From assembly GCA_963726665.1 (NCBI GenBank), contig CAVSDW010000017.1:124001-188000 (forward strand): a DNA stretch of 64,000 nucleotides. The letters are read 5' to 3'. The notes under the pieces were generated by a model. It saw only the letters and a program-made list of their open reading frames with translations. It was not told where the DNA came from and did no database searches. A program made the translations under genes and the position numbers. Positions 8,900-17,343 of the stretch are shown in pieces (within the stretch, counting starts at the first letter, position 1; every line of letters starts with the position of its first letter). This DNA comes from RPQJ01 sp963726665. Lineage in GTDB: Bacteria; Pseudomonadota; Gammaproteobacteria; Steroidobacterales; Steroidobacteraceae.

Positions 8900-9555
8900 G
8901 GAGCAGCAGCCGCCTGCTCGGAGATCAGCCGCTTGAAGAGCTCCACCGCGCTCGCCGCATCGGCCGCGTAGCCGTCGGCGCCGATCTGCCGGGCGTAATC
9001 GGCGCTGGTCGGCGCGCCGCCGATGCAGAGCTTGACGTCGCGCATTCCCGCTTCCTCGAACTTCTGCACGACGGTGCGCATGTAGATCATGGTCGTCGTA
9101 AGCAGTGCACTCATGCCGACGATGCGCGCACCGTGCTCCTTTGCCGCCGCGATGAACCGCTCGGCCGAGGTGTCGGTGCCGAGATCGACGATCGTGAAGC
9201 CGGCGCCCTCCGCCATCATGCCCACGAGGTTCTTGCCGATGTCGTGCAGGTCGCCCTTGACGGTGCCGAGCACGATGGTCGCAGACAGCGCCGACGACTC
9301 GCTGCGATTCGACACCAGCAGCGGCTTCAGCACTGCGAGGCCGGCTTTCATCGCGCGCGCGGCGAGCAGGACCTCTGGCACGAACACGCGGTTGTGCTTG
9401 AAATCCTCTCCCACGACGCGCATTCCCGCGATGAGCCCCTCCTCGAGCACCTCCATCGGGGCGCGCCCTTCGGCAAGCGCCTCCTCGGTCATCCTGCGCA
9501 CGGGATCCTGCTGCCCCTCGAAGAGCATCTGGTTCATGAGGGCGTAGTCAACCAT
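8896..9555 (-). CDS. Corrinoid (B12-binding) methyl carrier protein
   Basis: Protein of 219 residues. A helical cap domain (about residues 1-90) precedes the Rossmann-type B12-binding domain with GDLHDIGKNLVG, whose histidine is the lower axial ligand of cobalt, followed by MSALLTTTM and IGGAPTSADYARQIGADGYA. This is the MtgC/MttC/MtaC class of methyl carriers. It starts inside the last codons of the MttB-family gene (8 bp overlap) and overlaps the RACo gene by 4 bp. It should accept a methyl group from the MttB-like enzyme and pass it on, most simply to the homocysteine methyltransferase. Confidence 0.93.
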   Translation of the reverse strand: MVDYALMNQMLFEGQQDPVRRMTEEALAEGRAPMEVLEEGLIAGMRVVGEDFKHNRVFVPEVLLAARAMKAGLAVLKPLLVSNRSESSALSATIVLGTVKGDLHDIGKNLVGMMAEGAGFTIVDLGTDTSAERFIAAAKEHGARIVGMSALLTTTMIYMRTVVQKFEEAGMRDVKLCIGGAPTSADYARQIGADGYAADAASAVELFKRLISEQAAAAP

Positions 9556-11017
9556 GCGGATTCTCCGTGAAGGCAGGCAGGACCACGCCGGGATCGCTGC
9601 TCGTGCTGCGGATGAGTTGCTGGATCTCCGTATGGACCCGCGGCTCGACGGGCTCGACCTCGTAAGCCGCCAGGGTCTCGTCGATGACCTCGTTGGCACG
9701 GGCCCGCCAGTCGCGCGAGCCCTGCTCCGCCCACTGGTCCCAGTTCGTGCGGTCGAGCGTCGGGCCCGGCAGGTACAGCTCGTCGGGCCAGTGCTCGAGC
9801 GTGTGTTCCGAGGTGAGCAGGTGATGGTCGCGCACGAGCTCGGCGATGAGCTCCCCGGCCGGCAGGTCGCCGCGGACCTCCACGGGCCGCACGAAGCGGC
9901 GCGCGTGAGCGACGATCTCGTCGTCGAACACGAGCTTCTCGAAGCTGAAGCAGTTGACGAAGTCGAGCATGCCCGGTCCCGAGACCGAGTTGATGCCCGC
10001 GGTCGCAGCCAGGAACGCGCCCACGCCCGTCTCCATGCCGGCCTGCGGGTCGTTGAACTTCGAATCCGAGAGCGCCATGTAGGCCTGGCACGGCAGCCTG
10101 AGCCGCTTCGCGACCTGCGCATAGCCGCAGTAGAGCTGCAGCGCCTCGACCGCCGTCATCGGGTTGCTCATGAGGCGCATGTGGAACGACGCGGGCGCGC
10201 CGCCGAATATCACCGGCGTGCCCGGACGCACGGCCTGCGCGATGGCAAGACCGGAAAGCACCTCGGCCGTGTGCAGCACCAGCGCTCCCACCGTCGTGAC
10301 CGGCGAGATCATGCCGAGCAGCAGCACGGGCACGATCTCGATCGGGATGCCCCATTCGGCGCAATCCATGATGTTCGCGACCGGGTCCTCGCCCCAGCGC
10401 AGCGGCGTATTCGGGCAGCAGGTGAAGATGGACATCGGCCGCCGCACGAGGTCTTCGCGCCCGTCGCGGAACATGGCCATCACCTGCCCCATGCGCGGCA
10501 CGCCCCAGGCGGTGAACGCACCGGATACGACCGGGCGCTTCGAGTGCGCGAGCACGAGGTAGAGCCGCCAGACGTCGGCCACGTCCTGCGGGATGTCGGT
10601 CGGTATGAACGCGGTGGACAGGTAGGAAATATTCTTCAGGCCATCGGCGAGACGCACGTACTCGACGAAATCCGGCGTCAGCGGCGCGCGTGCCTTCTGC
10701 GTCCTGCGATCCAGAACGCGCAGCGCGGAGCTCGCCGGCACGAAGTGGACGTTGTCGCCCTCGAGCACCGCCGCCACGTTCCCGTCACGGTCATGCAGCG
10801 TCACCGACGACGGCGCAGTCGCGAGCGCACGCTCGACCGATGCGCGCGGGAAATGCACGCGGCCGGTCGCGGCGTCCGCCGCGAGTCCCACGCCCGCGAG
10901 ACGCTTCAAGGCACGCTCGTCCTCGATGAGCACGCCGGTGTTCTCGAGGACGCCCAGGGCCTCGTCGATGATCCGGTCGACGAGGGCGGGCTCCAGTACC
11001 GAAAGAGTCGGTCGCAT
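9548..11017 (-). CDS. MttB-family corrinoid-dependent methyltransferase, non-pyrrolysine
   Basis: Protein of 489 residues, the length of the trimethylamine methyltransferase superfamily (about 480-500). The frame is open throughout with no in-frame TAG, so it belongs to the group without pyrrolysine that demethylates quaternary amines such as glycine betaine or related betaines. Typical stretches include MISPVTTVGALVLHTAEVLSG and FGGAPASFHMRLMSNPMTAVEA of the TIM barrel. It demethylates its substrate and methylates Co(I) of the adjacent corrinoid protein. No betaine transporter or folate-methyltransferase gene is present in the operon. Which amine it uses is unknown. Confidence 0.9.
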   Translation of the reverse strand: MRPTLSVLEPALVDRIIDEALGVLENTGVLIEDERALKRLAGVGLAADAATGRVHFPRASVERALATAPSSVTLHDRDGNVAAVLEGDNVHFVPASSALRVLDRRTQKARAPLTPDFVEYVRLADGLKNISYLSTAFIPTDIPQDVADVWRLYLVLAHSKRPVVSGAFTAWGVPRMGQVMAMFRDGREDLVRRPMSIFTCCPNTPLRWGEDPVANIMDCAEWGIPIEIVPVLLLGMISPVTTVGALVLHTAEVLSGLAIAQAVRPGTPVIFGGAPASFHMRLMSNPMTAVEALQLYCGYAQVAKRLRLPCQAYMALSDSKFNDPQAGMETGVGAFLAATAGINSVSGPGMLDFVNCFSFEKLVFDDEIVAHARRFVRPVEVRGDLPAGELIAELVRDHHLLTSEHTLEHWPDELYLPGPTLDRTNWDQWAEQGSRDWRARANEVIDETLAAYEVEPVEPRVHTEIQQLIRSTSSDPGVVLPAFTENPHG

Positions 11018-11032
11018 TCCGATGTTTCTCCG

Positions 11033-12055
11033 TCAGACGAGCTTGAGCTCCACCAGGCTCCTCGCCATGGCGACCGCGGCCTCCCGGGCGGGGATGAATT
11101 CCATGCCCAGCGTCCTGCGCGTGAGCGAGTTGTCGAGCGGCATCGGCCTGCCGAGGTCGGGCACGACCTGCCGTGTCGTGGCATCGAACATGGCAGACAG
11201 CCGGACCACCCAGTCCGGGAGCACGAAGCGCGGCGCCTTGCGTCCCGCGGCGCCGAGACCTTCCCGTATCGCCTGCGCGATCTCGATGAACCACAGGCTC
11301 TCCGCCGCCGCCAGGTAACGGCCGCCGGACGGGGCGTCCACCTCGAGCGCCAGCCGGTGCGCTCGCGCCACGTCGCGCACATCCACGCAGGGAATCGCCA
11401 GCCGCGGCGCCCCCGGGTATTTGCCTTTCAGGAACATCCGGATGATCTCGGCCGACGTGCCAATGTCGCGGTCGAGCGCCGGACCGAGGACGAGGCCGGG
11501 GTTCACGGACGAATAATGCAGGCGTGAACCCGCCTTCGCGGCAAATTCCCGTGCCGCACGCTCGGCCAGCGTCTTCGACTTGGCGTAGGCACTCACGCCT
11601 GGCGAGTCGACGAGCGTCCAGTCCGCCTCCGTATACGGCGCGGTTCGCGAGTGCGGGTGGCCGTACATGACGGCCACCAGGGACGAGGTCTGGACGAAGC
11701 GACTCACGCCTGCGCCCGCAGCCGCCCGCATTACCCGGAGCGTCCCCTGCACCGCGGGACGGATGAGGTCCTGTTCGTCGCGCGGCTGGGCCGCGGGAAA
11801 AGGCGACGCCACGTGCAGCACGTGCCCGCAGCCGCGAACGGCCGCATCCCAGCCCGCGTCCGCCTCGAGGTCCGCTTCCGCGAACTCGAGGCGCCCCACC
11901 GCCGCGTGCCGGGAGAGCGAATCCTTCACGTCGCCGGAACGCTCGAGCGAGCGCACGGTGCCCCTCACGCCATACCCGGCATTCAGCAGCTCCAGGGCGC
12001 ACTGGCGCGCAATGAAGCCCGAGACTCCGGTCACGAGGACCGTCGGCTTGTCCAT
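11033..12055 (-). CDS. NAD-dependent epimerase/dihydroflavonol-reductase-like enzyme (extended SDR)
   Basis: Protein of 340 residues. VTGVSGFIARQ is the extended-SDR dinucleotide motif; VLHVASPFP and the catalytic YAKSK follow in order. Resembles dihydroflavonol 4-reductase/aldehyde-reductase-type SDRs acting on carbonyl or hydroxyl groups of small molecules. It ends 15 bp before the MttB-family start on the same strand and so probably leads this operon. It may process the N-methylated substrate or its product, but that link rests on position only. Confidence 0.85.
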   Translation of the reverse strand: MDKPTVLVTGVSGFIARQCALELLNAGYGVRGTVRSLERSGDVKDSLSRHAAVGRLEFAEADLEADAGWDAAVRGCGHVLHVASPFPAAQPRDEQDLIRPAVQGTLRVMRAAAGAGVSRFVQTSSLVAVMYGHPHSRTAPYTEADWTLVDSPGVSAYAKSKTLAERAAREFAAKAGSRLHYSSVNPGLVLGPALDRDIGTSAEIIRMFLKGKYPGAPRLAIPCVDVRDVARAHRLALEVDAPSGGRYLAAAESLWFIEIAQAIREGLGAAGRKAPRFVLPDWVVRLSAMFDATTRQVVPDLGRPMPLDNSLTRRTLGMEFIPAREAAVAMARSLVELKLV

Positions 12056-12152
12056 TTAACCCTCCCCGGCGGCGCAATGCCGCGCCCCTAGGATAGCAAT
12101 TCGTGGGGGGCCGGGACGCCTGCGGCGCGAACCGGGCGTCGGGCCGTCGTCT

Positions 12153-12170
12153 GATAGTTCACTGACTATC
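12153..12170. promoter_or_regulatory. Palindrome GATAGT-N6-ACTATC upstream of ahpC
   Basis: An exact 6-bp inverted repeat lies 101 bp before the ahpC ATG and 97 bp before the divergent SDR start. The ATAG...CTAT arms match half of an OxyR site, but the inner spacing is 8 instead of 7. An AATCGATT palindrome follows at about 12185. Regulation of ahpCF by a peroxide sensor is usual, so this is a plausible operator, with the spacing as a caveat. Confidence 0.4.
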
Positions 12171-12270
12171 GCTTCTCTACTTTCAATCGATTGGATTGAT
12201 TCACGCGCTGTCCGTAACCTGCGCAGCCATCGAGGCCGCTCCCCGGCCTCAATCACACGGAGTAACGCCA

Positions 12271-12837
12271 ATGAGCTCTCTGATCAACACGACCGTCAAG
12301 CCCTTCAAGGCCACGGCCTTCCACGACGGCGAGTTCGTGCAGGTCACCGACGCCGACCTGAAGGGAAAGTGGTCGGTCGTATTCTTCTACCCTGCGGACT
12401 TCACCTTCGTCTGCCCGACCGAGCTCGGCGACGTTGCGGATCTCTACACGCAGTTCCAGCAGATCGGAGTCGAGATCTACAGTGTCTCGACCGACACGCA
12501 CTTCACCCACAAGGCCTGGCACGACGCCTCCGAAACGATCCGCAGGATCGACTACCCGATGGTCGGCGACCCGACCCACGCCATCAGCCGCAACTTCGGC
12601 GTGCTGATCGAGGACGAGGGCCTCGCCCTGCGCGGCACGTTCGTGGTGAACCCGGAGGGCGTGATCAAGATCGCCGAGATACACGACCTCGGCATCGGCC
12701 GGGACGCGAAGGAACTGCTGCGCAAGGTACAGGCTGCGCAGTACGTCGCATCGCACCCGGGCGAGGTCTGCCCGGCGAAATGGACCCCGGGCGCGAAGAC
12801 GCTCGCCCCGTCGCTCGACCTGGTCGGCAGGATCTGA
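12271..12837 (+). CDS. ahpC: Alkyl hydroperoxide reductase peroxiredoxin subunit
   Basis: Protein of 188 residues, same length as E. coli AhpC. It reduces H2O2 and organic peroxides in the cytoplasm. The peroxidatic cysteine is C48 in FTFVCPTE and the resolving cysteine is C167 in EVCPAKW. I start at 12271 (CGGAGTAACGCCAATG) since MSSLINTTVKPFKATAF matches the family N-terminus. A terminator-like hairpin separates it from ahpF, which recycles it. Confidence 0.97.
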   Translation: MSSLINTTVKPFKATAFHDGEFVQVTDADLKGKWSVVFFYPADFTFVCPTELGDVADLYTQFQQIGVEIYSVSTDTHFTHKAWHDASETIRRIDYPMVGDPTHAISRNFGVLIEDEGLALRGTFVVNPEGVIKIAEIHDLGIGRDAKELLRKVQAAQYVASHPGEVCPAKWTPGAKTLAPSLDLVGRI

Positions 12838-12846
12838 CCCCCGTTC

Positions 12847-12878
12847 CCCCGCCCAGGGACGGGCGGGGTTCTTTTCTT
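12847..12878 (+). terminator. Rho-independent terminator/attenuator after ahpC
   Basis: An 8-bp stem CCCCGCCC / GGGCGGGG with a 6-base loop (12855-12860) is followed by TTCTTTTCTT. It lies 9 bp after the ahpC stop and 54 bp before ahpF. It would lower ahpF expression relative to ahpC, in keeping with the excess of AhpC usual in cells. Confidence 0.75.
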
Positions 12879-12931
12879 GCCGGGCGCACGCGGATTCAAG
12901 CCGCGGCCCGGAACGTACCCCAGCCGGAGAC

Positions 12932-14579
12932 ATGGACATGCTCGACGCCGACCTCAAGCAGCAGCTCAAGACCCACCTCGAGCGCATTTCGCGACCGGTC
13001 GAACTGGTCGCGGACCTGGATAGCAGCGACTCGTCGAGCGAGATGCTCGGGCTGCTCGAGGAAGTCGCGTCGCTCTCGGGACAGATAGCCCTGCGAATCC
13101 GGACGCCGGGACGACCCGGGCCCGAATCCGCGATCGACCACAGTCCGCCTCGCAGCAATGACGAAAACCATCCGCTGGTCCCTTCGTTCCGGGTCGGCCG
13201 CGCGGGAACGGACCTCGGGATCCGTTTCGCCGGCATTCCGCTGGGCCACGAGTTCACTTCCTTCGTCCTCGCGCTCCTGCACGCCGGTGGACATCCGCCC
13301 AAGGTGGCGCCGGAAACGGCGCGGCGGATCGAGGCACTCGAAGGAGAGTTCGAGTTCCAGGTCTACGTCTCGCTTTCCTGCCACAACTGCCCCGACGTCG
13401 TTCAGGCGCTGAACCTGATGGCGGTGCTGAACCCGCGCATCCGCAGCACCATGATCGACGGAGCGCTGTTCCCGCATGAAGTCGAGTCGCGGCAGATCAT
13501 GGCCGTGCCCGCCGTGTACCTGAATGGCCAGCCATTCGGGCAGGGCCGCATGACCGTCGAGGAGATCGTGACGATGCTGGACAAGGGCGGCGCCGAGCAG
13601 CAGGCCGCCGCGCTCGACGCCAGGGAGCCCTTCGACCTGTTGGTGGTCGGAGGCGGCCCGGCTGGAGCCGCCGCCGCCATCTACGCCGCGCGCAAGGGAA
13701 TCCGGACCGGCGTGGTCGCGGAACGCTTCGGTGGGCAGCTGCAGGACACGATGGGAATCGAAAACTTCGTCTCCGTGTCCGCCACGGAGGGGCCGAAGCT
13801 CGCCGCATCGCTCGAGAACCACGTCAGGAGCTACGACGTGGACGTGATGGCCCTGCAGCGCGCGACGGAGCTCCTTCCCGCGGACGAGACCGGTTTCGCG
13901 ACCGTGAAGCTCGCGAGCGGCGCGAGGCTGCGCAGCCGCGCCGTGGTACTTGCGACCGGCGCGCGATGGAGAGAGATGAACGTGCCGGGCGAGCGCGAGT
14001 ACCGCGGCCGCGGCGTCGCCTACTGCCCGCACTGCGACGGGCCGCTCTTCAAGGGAAAGCGCGTCGCGGTGATCGGCGGCGGAAATTCCGGTGTAGAGGC
14101 CGCCATCGACCTCGCGGGAATCGTCTCGAACGTCACGCTGCTCGAGTTCGACGGCAGGCTGCGCGCCGACGAAGTCCTGCAGCGCAAGTTGCGCAGCCTG
14201 CCGAACGTGCAGGTGGTCGTTTCGGCAAGAACCACCGAGGTGCTCGGCAGCCGATGGGCGCGTGAACGCACTCGCCTACCAGGACCGCGGCACCGGCGAA
14301 ATGCACCGTATCGATCTCGAGGGCGTGTTCGTGCAGATCGGACTGCTGCCGAACACCGACTGGCTGAAGGGGACCCTGGACCTCAGCCCGCGCGGCGAAA
14401 TCGAGGTGGATTCGCGCGGCCAGACGTCGATTCCATGCGTGTTCGCCGCGGGCGACGCGACGACCGTGCCTTACAAGCAGATCGTGATCGCGATGGGCGA
14501 AGGCTCCAAGGCGGCGCTCGGCGCGTTCGACTACCTGATGCGCCTGCCGGCCACGGATGACAGGGCCGCCGCGGCGTGA
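12932..14579 (+). CDS. ahpF: Alkyl hydroperoxide reductase flavoprotein subunit, one frameshift
   Basis: NADH-dependent disulfide reductase that regenerates AhpC. The N-terminal tandem thioredoxin-like region holds the CHNC redox centre at residues 150-153 (LSCHNCPDVVQ). The FAD domain starts at VVGGGPAGAAAA. The NAD-domain disulfide is CPHCDG, followed by VAVIGGGNSGVEAA. Everything is intact up to about 14255, where the frame shifts by one base; the next frame continues with NALAYQDRGTGEM to the FAD-binding FAAGDATTVPYKQI and a stop at 14579. The size once joined (about 548 residues) suits AhpF. Confidence 0.93.
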
Positions 14580-14645
14580 CGTACCCGGAGCACCGGCGCC
14601 GCGATAGTGCTGCGCCGTGCAGTCCGGGTCGCGAAAGACCCGTGG

Positions 14646-15530
14646 CTAGCCTGCGCGGCTCCGGATGATGAGCTGCGCGAATCCCTCCGGGTCGTCCTCC
14701 TGGATGAAGTGACCGCCGCGCAGCGTCGTGTGCGGCTGGTCCCTCGTGCCGGGCACACGGCGCAGGAACGGCGCGTCTCCGCCGCGCGTGATCGGGTCAC
14801 GATCACTGAAGCAGCAGATGAACGGCTTGTTCCAGGTTTCGAACACCTTCCATGCGCGCTTCTGGTCCGGGACCGCGACGTCGTCCGGTTCCATGGGCAC
14901 CAGCGACGGAAATATCCTCGCGCCGGCCTTGTGGGAATTGCGGGGGAACGGCGCGTCGTAGGCGGCCACCTCGGCGGGCGACATGCGGCGCCGCGTCCCA
15001 GCCTGCACGATCCGCCCGATCGGGAAAATCGGGCTGTAGCGCGAAAACGCGCGCCACCTCTTGAACGCCTTCGGGGCGCCGGTACCCGCCGGCAGGCCGC
15101 CGTTGCTGAGCAGGACGCATGAGAAACGCTCGGGCATCTCGGCAGCCAGTCGAAGACCGATGAGCGAGCCCCAGTCCTGGCAGGCGAGCGTGATGTCGCG
15201 AAGGTCGAGCGCCTCGATCCAGTGGCGGATCCAGGCGACGTGCCGTGCATAGCTGTAATCGCCCCGGCCAGCCGGCTTGTCCGATTTTCCGAAGCCGACC
15301 AGGTCGGGCGCGAGCGCACGCAGGCCCGCCGCGACCACACGCGGGATCATGTGACGGTAGAGATAGGACCAGGTCGGCTCGCCGTGCAGCATCAGCACCG
15401 GCGGCGCCTCGCGCGGACCCTCATCCACAAAATGGAGCCGCAGGTCCTGCGTGACCTGGTGATAACGCGGGGCGAAAGGATAGTCCGGCAATCCCTCGAA
15501 GCGCGAGTCCGGCGTGCGAAGCACTTTCAC
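14646..15530 (-). CDS. Haloalkane dehalogenase-like alpha/beta hydrolase
   Basis: Protein of 294 residues. HGEPTWSYLYR forms the oxyanion loop, the nucleophile is D119 in CQDWGSLIG, and the base is H274 in RGGHFIQED. An aspartate nucleophile followed by tryptophan (halide-binding) and the EPTW loop are hallmarks of haloalkane dehalogenases of the DhlA/DhmA branch, which replace halide by hydroxyl with water. The acid is probably the aspartate of FSDRDPITRG. Natural substrate unknown; an epoxide hydrolase is less likely because of the QDW halide tryptophan. Followed by two VOC genes on the same strand. Confidence 0.85.
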   Translation of the reverse strand: MKVLRTPDSRFEGLPDYPFAPRYHQVTQDLRLHFVDEGPREAPPVLMLHGEPTWSYLYRHMIPRVVAAGLRALAPDLVGFGKSDKPAGRGDYSYARHVAWIRHWIEALDLRDITLACQDWGSLIGLRLAAEMPERFSCVLLSNGGLPAGTGAPKAFKRWRAFSRYSPIFPIGRIVQAGTRRRMSPAEVAAYDAPFPRNSHKAGARIFPSLVPMEPDDVAVPDQKRAWKVFETWNKPFICCFSDRDPITRGGDAPFLRRVPGTRDQPHTTLRGGHFIQEDDPEGFAQLIIRSRAG

Positions 15531-15533
15531 GGG

Positions 15534-15905
15534 TCAGACCAGGGAATGCAGGCCGAACATGTTGCCCTCGGTGTCCACCGCAAGCACGATGAAACCGTAC
15601 TCGCCGATGGACATCTTGTCGCGGTGCACCCTGCCTCCCGCGGGCACGACCCGCGCGCCCTCGACCGCGCAGTCGTCGCAGGCGAAATAGACGAGCGTGC
15701 TGTTGCCGCCCGAGGGCACGCCCGGGATGCGCACGAGCGCGCCGCCCACACCTGGCCGGTCGCGCGCCATCGGGAAGGCCCACATCTCGATGTCGCCGGA
15801 ATTCAGTTTCTCGCACTTGCGACCGAGCACCGTCTCGTAGAAGGCTCGTGCGCGAGCCATGTCCTGCACGTAGATCTCGAACCACCGGACGGGATTGCCT
15901 GCCAT
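15534..15905 (-). CDS. VOC (glyoxalase/bleomycin-resistance-like) protein
   Basis: Protein of 123 residues, one VOC module pair. WFEIYVQDMARARAFYETVLG is the usual first beta-alpha-beta and EGNMFGLHSL the closing strand. The first and last metal ligand positions carry E rather than the full H/E set of glyoxalase I, so catalysis is uncertain. It ends 3 bp after the hydrolase start region boundary, on the same strand, and is probably co-transcribed with the dehalogenase-like gene and the next VOC gene. Confidence 0.8.
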   Translation of the reverse strand: MAGNPVRWFEIYVQDMARARAFYETVLGRKCEKLNSGDIEMWAFPMARDRPGVGGALVRIPGVPSGGNSTLVYFACDDCAVEGARVVPAGGRVHRDKMSIGEYGFIVLAVDTEGNMFGLHSLV

Positions 15906-15989
15906 GTCGAACCTCCTGCTCTCGTGAAGCCTGTCATCGCTCCTGCGGACGTTGCACGGATTGGCGCGGCGCCTGCGGCGCTGCGCCGC

Positions 15990-16370
15990 TCAGGGCCATT
16001 CGTTCGCGCCGCCGTCGAAGCCCGCGGTCTGCGCCCGCACGACACAGAACTTCTGGCCGGTGGGCGCCTGCATGACCCACCAGGTCTGGACCTGGGCGAC
16101 GCGGATGGCGCCCAGCGCCTCCAGGCGCCGGACTTCAGCCTCGACGTCGCTTGCCTCGATGTCGAGATGCACGCGGCTCGGGTGGTCGACGGACTGGACT
16201 TCGACGTGCAGGCGGTCGGTGGGATCGACGAGCCTGACGTACTTGCCGCCCTCGGCTCCCGGCAGCGCACGCAGTTCCATGCCGAGCGCGCCGCCCCAGA
16301 ACCGGGAGGCGGCCTGGAGGTCCGGGGTCTCACAATCGATGATGAAGCCGGCGAGCCTGCTCTTGTGCAT
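15990..16370 (-). CDS. VOC family protein
   Basis: Protein of 126 residues when started at 16370, where MHKSRLAGFIIDCETPD matches the start of glyoxalase-like domains and AGGTGG precedes the ATG; an in-frame ATG at 16403 would add 11 residues. LQAASRFWGGALGMEL, HLDIEASDVEAEVRRLEALG and VMQAPTGQKFCVV are typical of the single-domain glyoxalase-like group. Paralogue of the gene at 15534. Substrate unknown. Confidence 0.78.
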   Translation of the reverse strand: MHKSRLAGFIIDCETPDLQAASRFWGGALGMELRALPGAEGGKYVRLVDPTDRLHVEVQSVDHPSRVHLDIEASDVEAEVRRLEALGAIRVAQVQTWWVMQAPTGQKFCVVRAQTAGFDGGANEWP

Positions 16371-16483
16371 CCGTCCACCTGCTGCCCGCCCCCAATGGGG
16401 CATACGGGTCCGTAGCGTACCTCAGCCGGACTCGACTGGAGTAATGTCGCTCACAACGTCAGGCGACTCTGCCGCGAGGTCGA

Positions 16484-17104
16484 ATGGAAGCCCGCAATCG
16501 CTACCCGCTCACGCTCCTGGTCGTGTTCACGGCAATCTGGATCATGCTGGCAATCGCGCCCTGGTACCGGCAGGACTGGCTGCTCGAGAACCTCATCGTG
16601 TTCGTGGCGGTCCCGCTCTTCGTGGCCACGTTCCGGAAGCTGCGCTTTTCCGACCAGGCGTACACGTGCCTGTTCATCTTCCTGGTTCTGCATGAGATCG
16701 GGGCGCACTACACCTACAGCGAGGTGCCTTGGCGCGACTGGCTGTCGACCGTCACGGGCGGGGACGCGACACCGGCCGGGCGCAACCACTACGACCGCTT
16801 CGTGCACTTCTGCTACGGGCTGCTGATGCTCCCCGTTGCGTGGGATCTCTTCGAAGCAAGGGCATCGCCGCGGGGCCTCTGGCGCTGGCTGATGCCGCCG
16901 CTGTTCGTGATGTCGCATTCCGTGATCTACGAGCTCGTCGAATGGCTCGCAGCTGAAGTCTTCGGCGGCGACCTCGGAGTGGCCTACCTCGGAACCCAGG
17001 GTGACGTCTGGGACGCGCAGAAGGACATGGCGCTGGCGGCGGCCGGAGCGCTTGTCGGGACGGCACTGATGGCGACTCGGACGAAGCGGGTCCGGCGGCG
17101 CTGA
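16484..17104 (+). CDS. Polytopic inner-membrane protein, DUF2238 type
   Basis: Protein of 206 residues with six or so hydrophobic segments. Conserved polar motifs inside or next to helices, LHEIGAHYTYSEVPW, NHYDRFVHFCYG, SHSVIYELVEW and GTQGDVWDAQKDM, are the signature of the DUF2238/YjdF group. Several histidines, glutamates and aspartates face the membrane, which hints at metal or proton binding, but the role is not known. It is divergent from the VOC gene at 15990. Confidence 0.85.
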   Translation: MEARNRYPLTLLVVFTAIWIMLAIAPWYRQDWLLENLIVFVAVPLFVATFRKLRFSDQAYTCLFIFLVLHEIGAHYTYSEVPWRDWLSTVTGGDATPAGRNHYDRFVHFCYGLLMLPVAWDLFEARASPRGLWRWLMPPLFVMSHSVIYELVEWLAAEVFGGDLGVAYLGTQGDVWDAQKDMALAAAGALVGTALMATRTKRVRRR

Positions 17105-17343
17105 GGCTCGTGGCCCGATCCTGAGATGCAGCCCGCGGTTTCCGGGTGGCTGGCCGCTCGGTACCGCGGTCGGTCCTGGCCTGCTGCCGCGCGGCCGGAG
17201 CCCCGTCGGCGCGATCGACGGCGCTCTGCCGCCCGCCTTCGGGGGCAGACTGCCTGAATACAGTGAACCATGTCACGTTCCGACGGGGCACAGGGCGCTA
17301 GCCTGCAGAACCCGTCGCCATCGATTTCCGCCGCTGCTGCTGC

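Noticed and set aside
9548..11017. Pyrrolysine-containing MttB
   Set aside because: No in-frame TAG anywhere in the gene, so the enzyme belongs to the non-pyrrolysine group.
9554..11527. 657-residue plus-strand open frame opposite the MttB-family gene
   Set aside because: Antisense shadow of a clear, unbroken gene.
14580..14645. Hairpin between ahpF and the dehalogenase-like gene as terminator
   Set aside because: The stem GCACCGGCGC / GCGCCGTGC is imperfect and there is no T-run; too weak to annotate.
17105..17343. Possible gene or RNA in the gap before the GGDEF-EAL gene
   Set aside because: No open frame with coding character, cloverleaf or hairpin with T-run seen.
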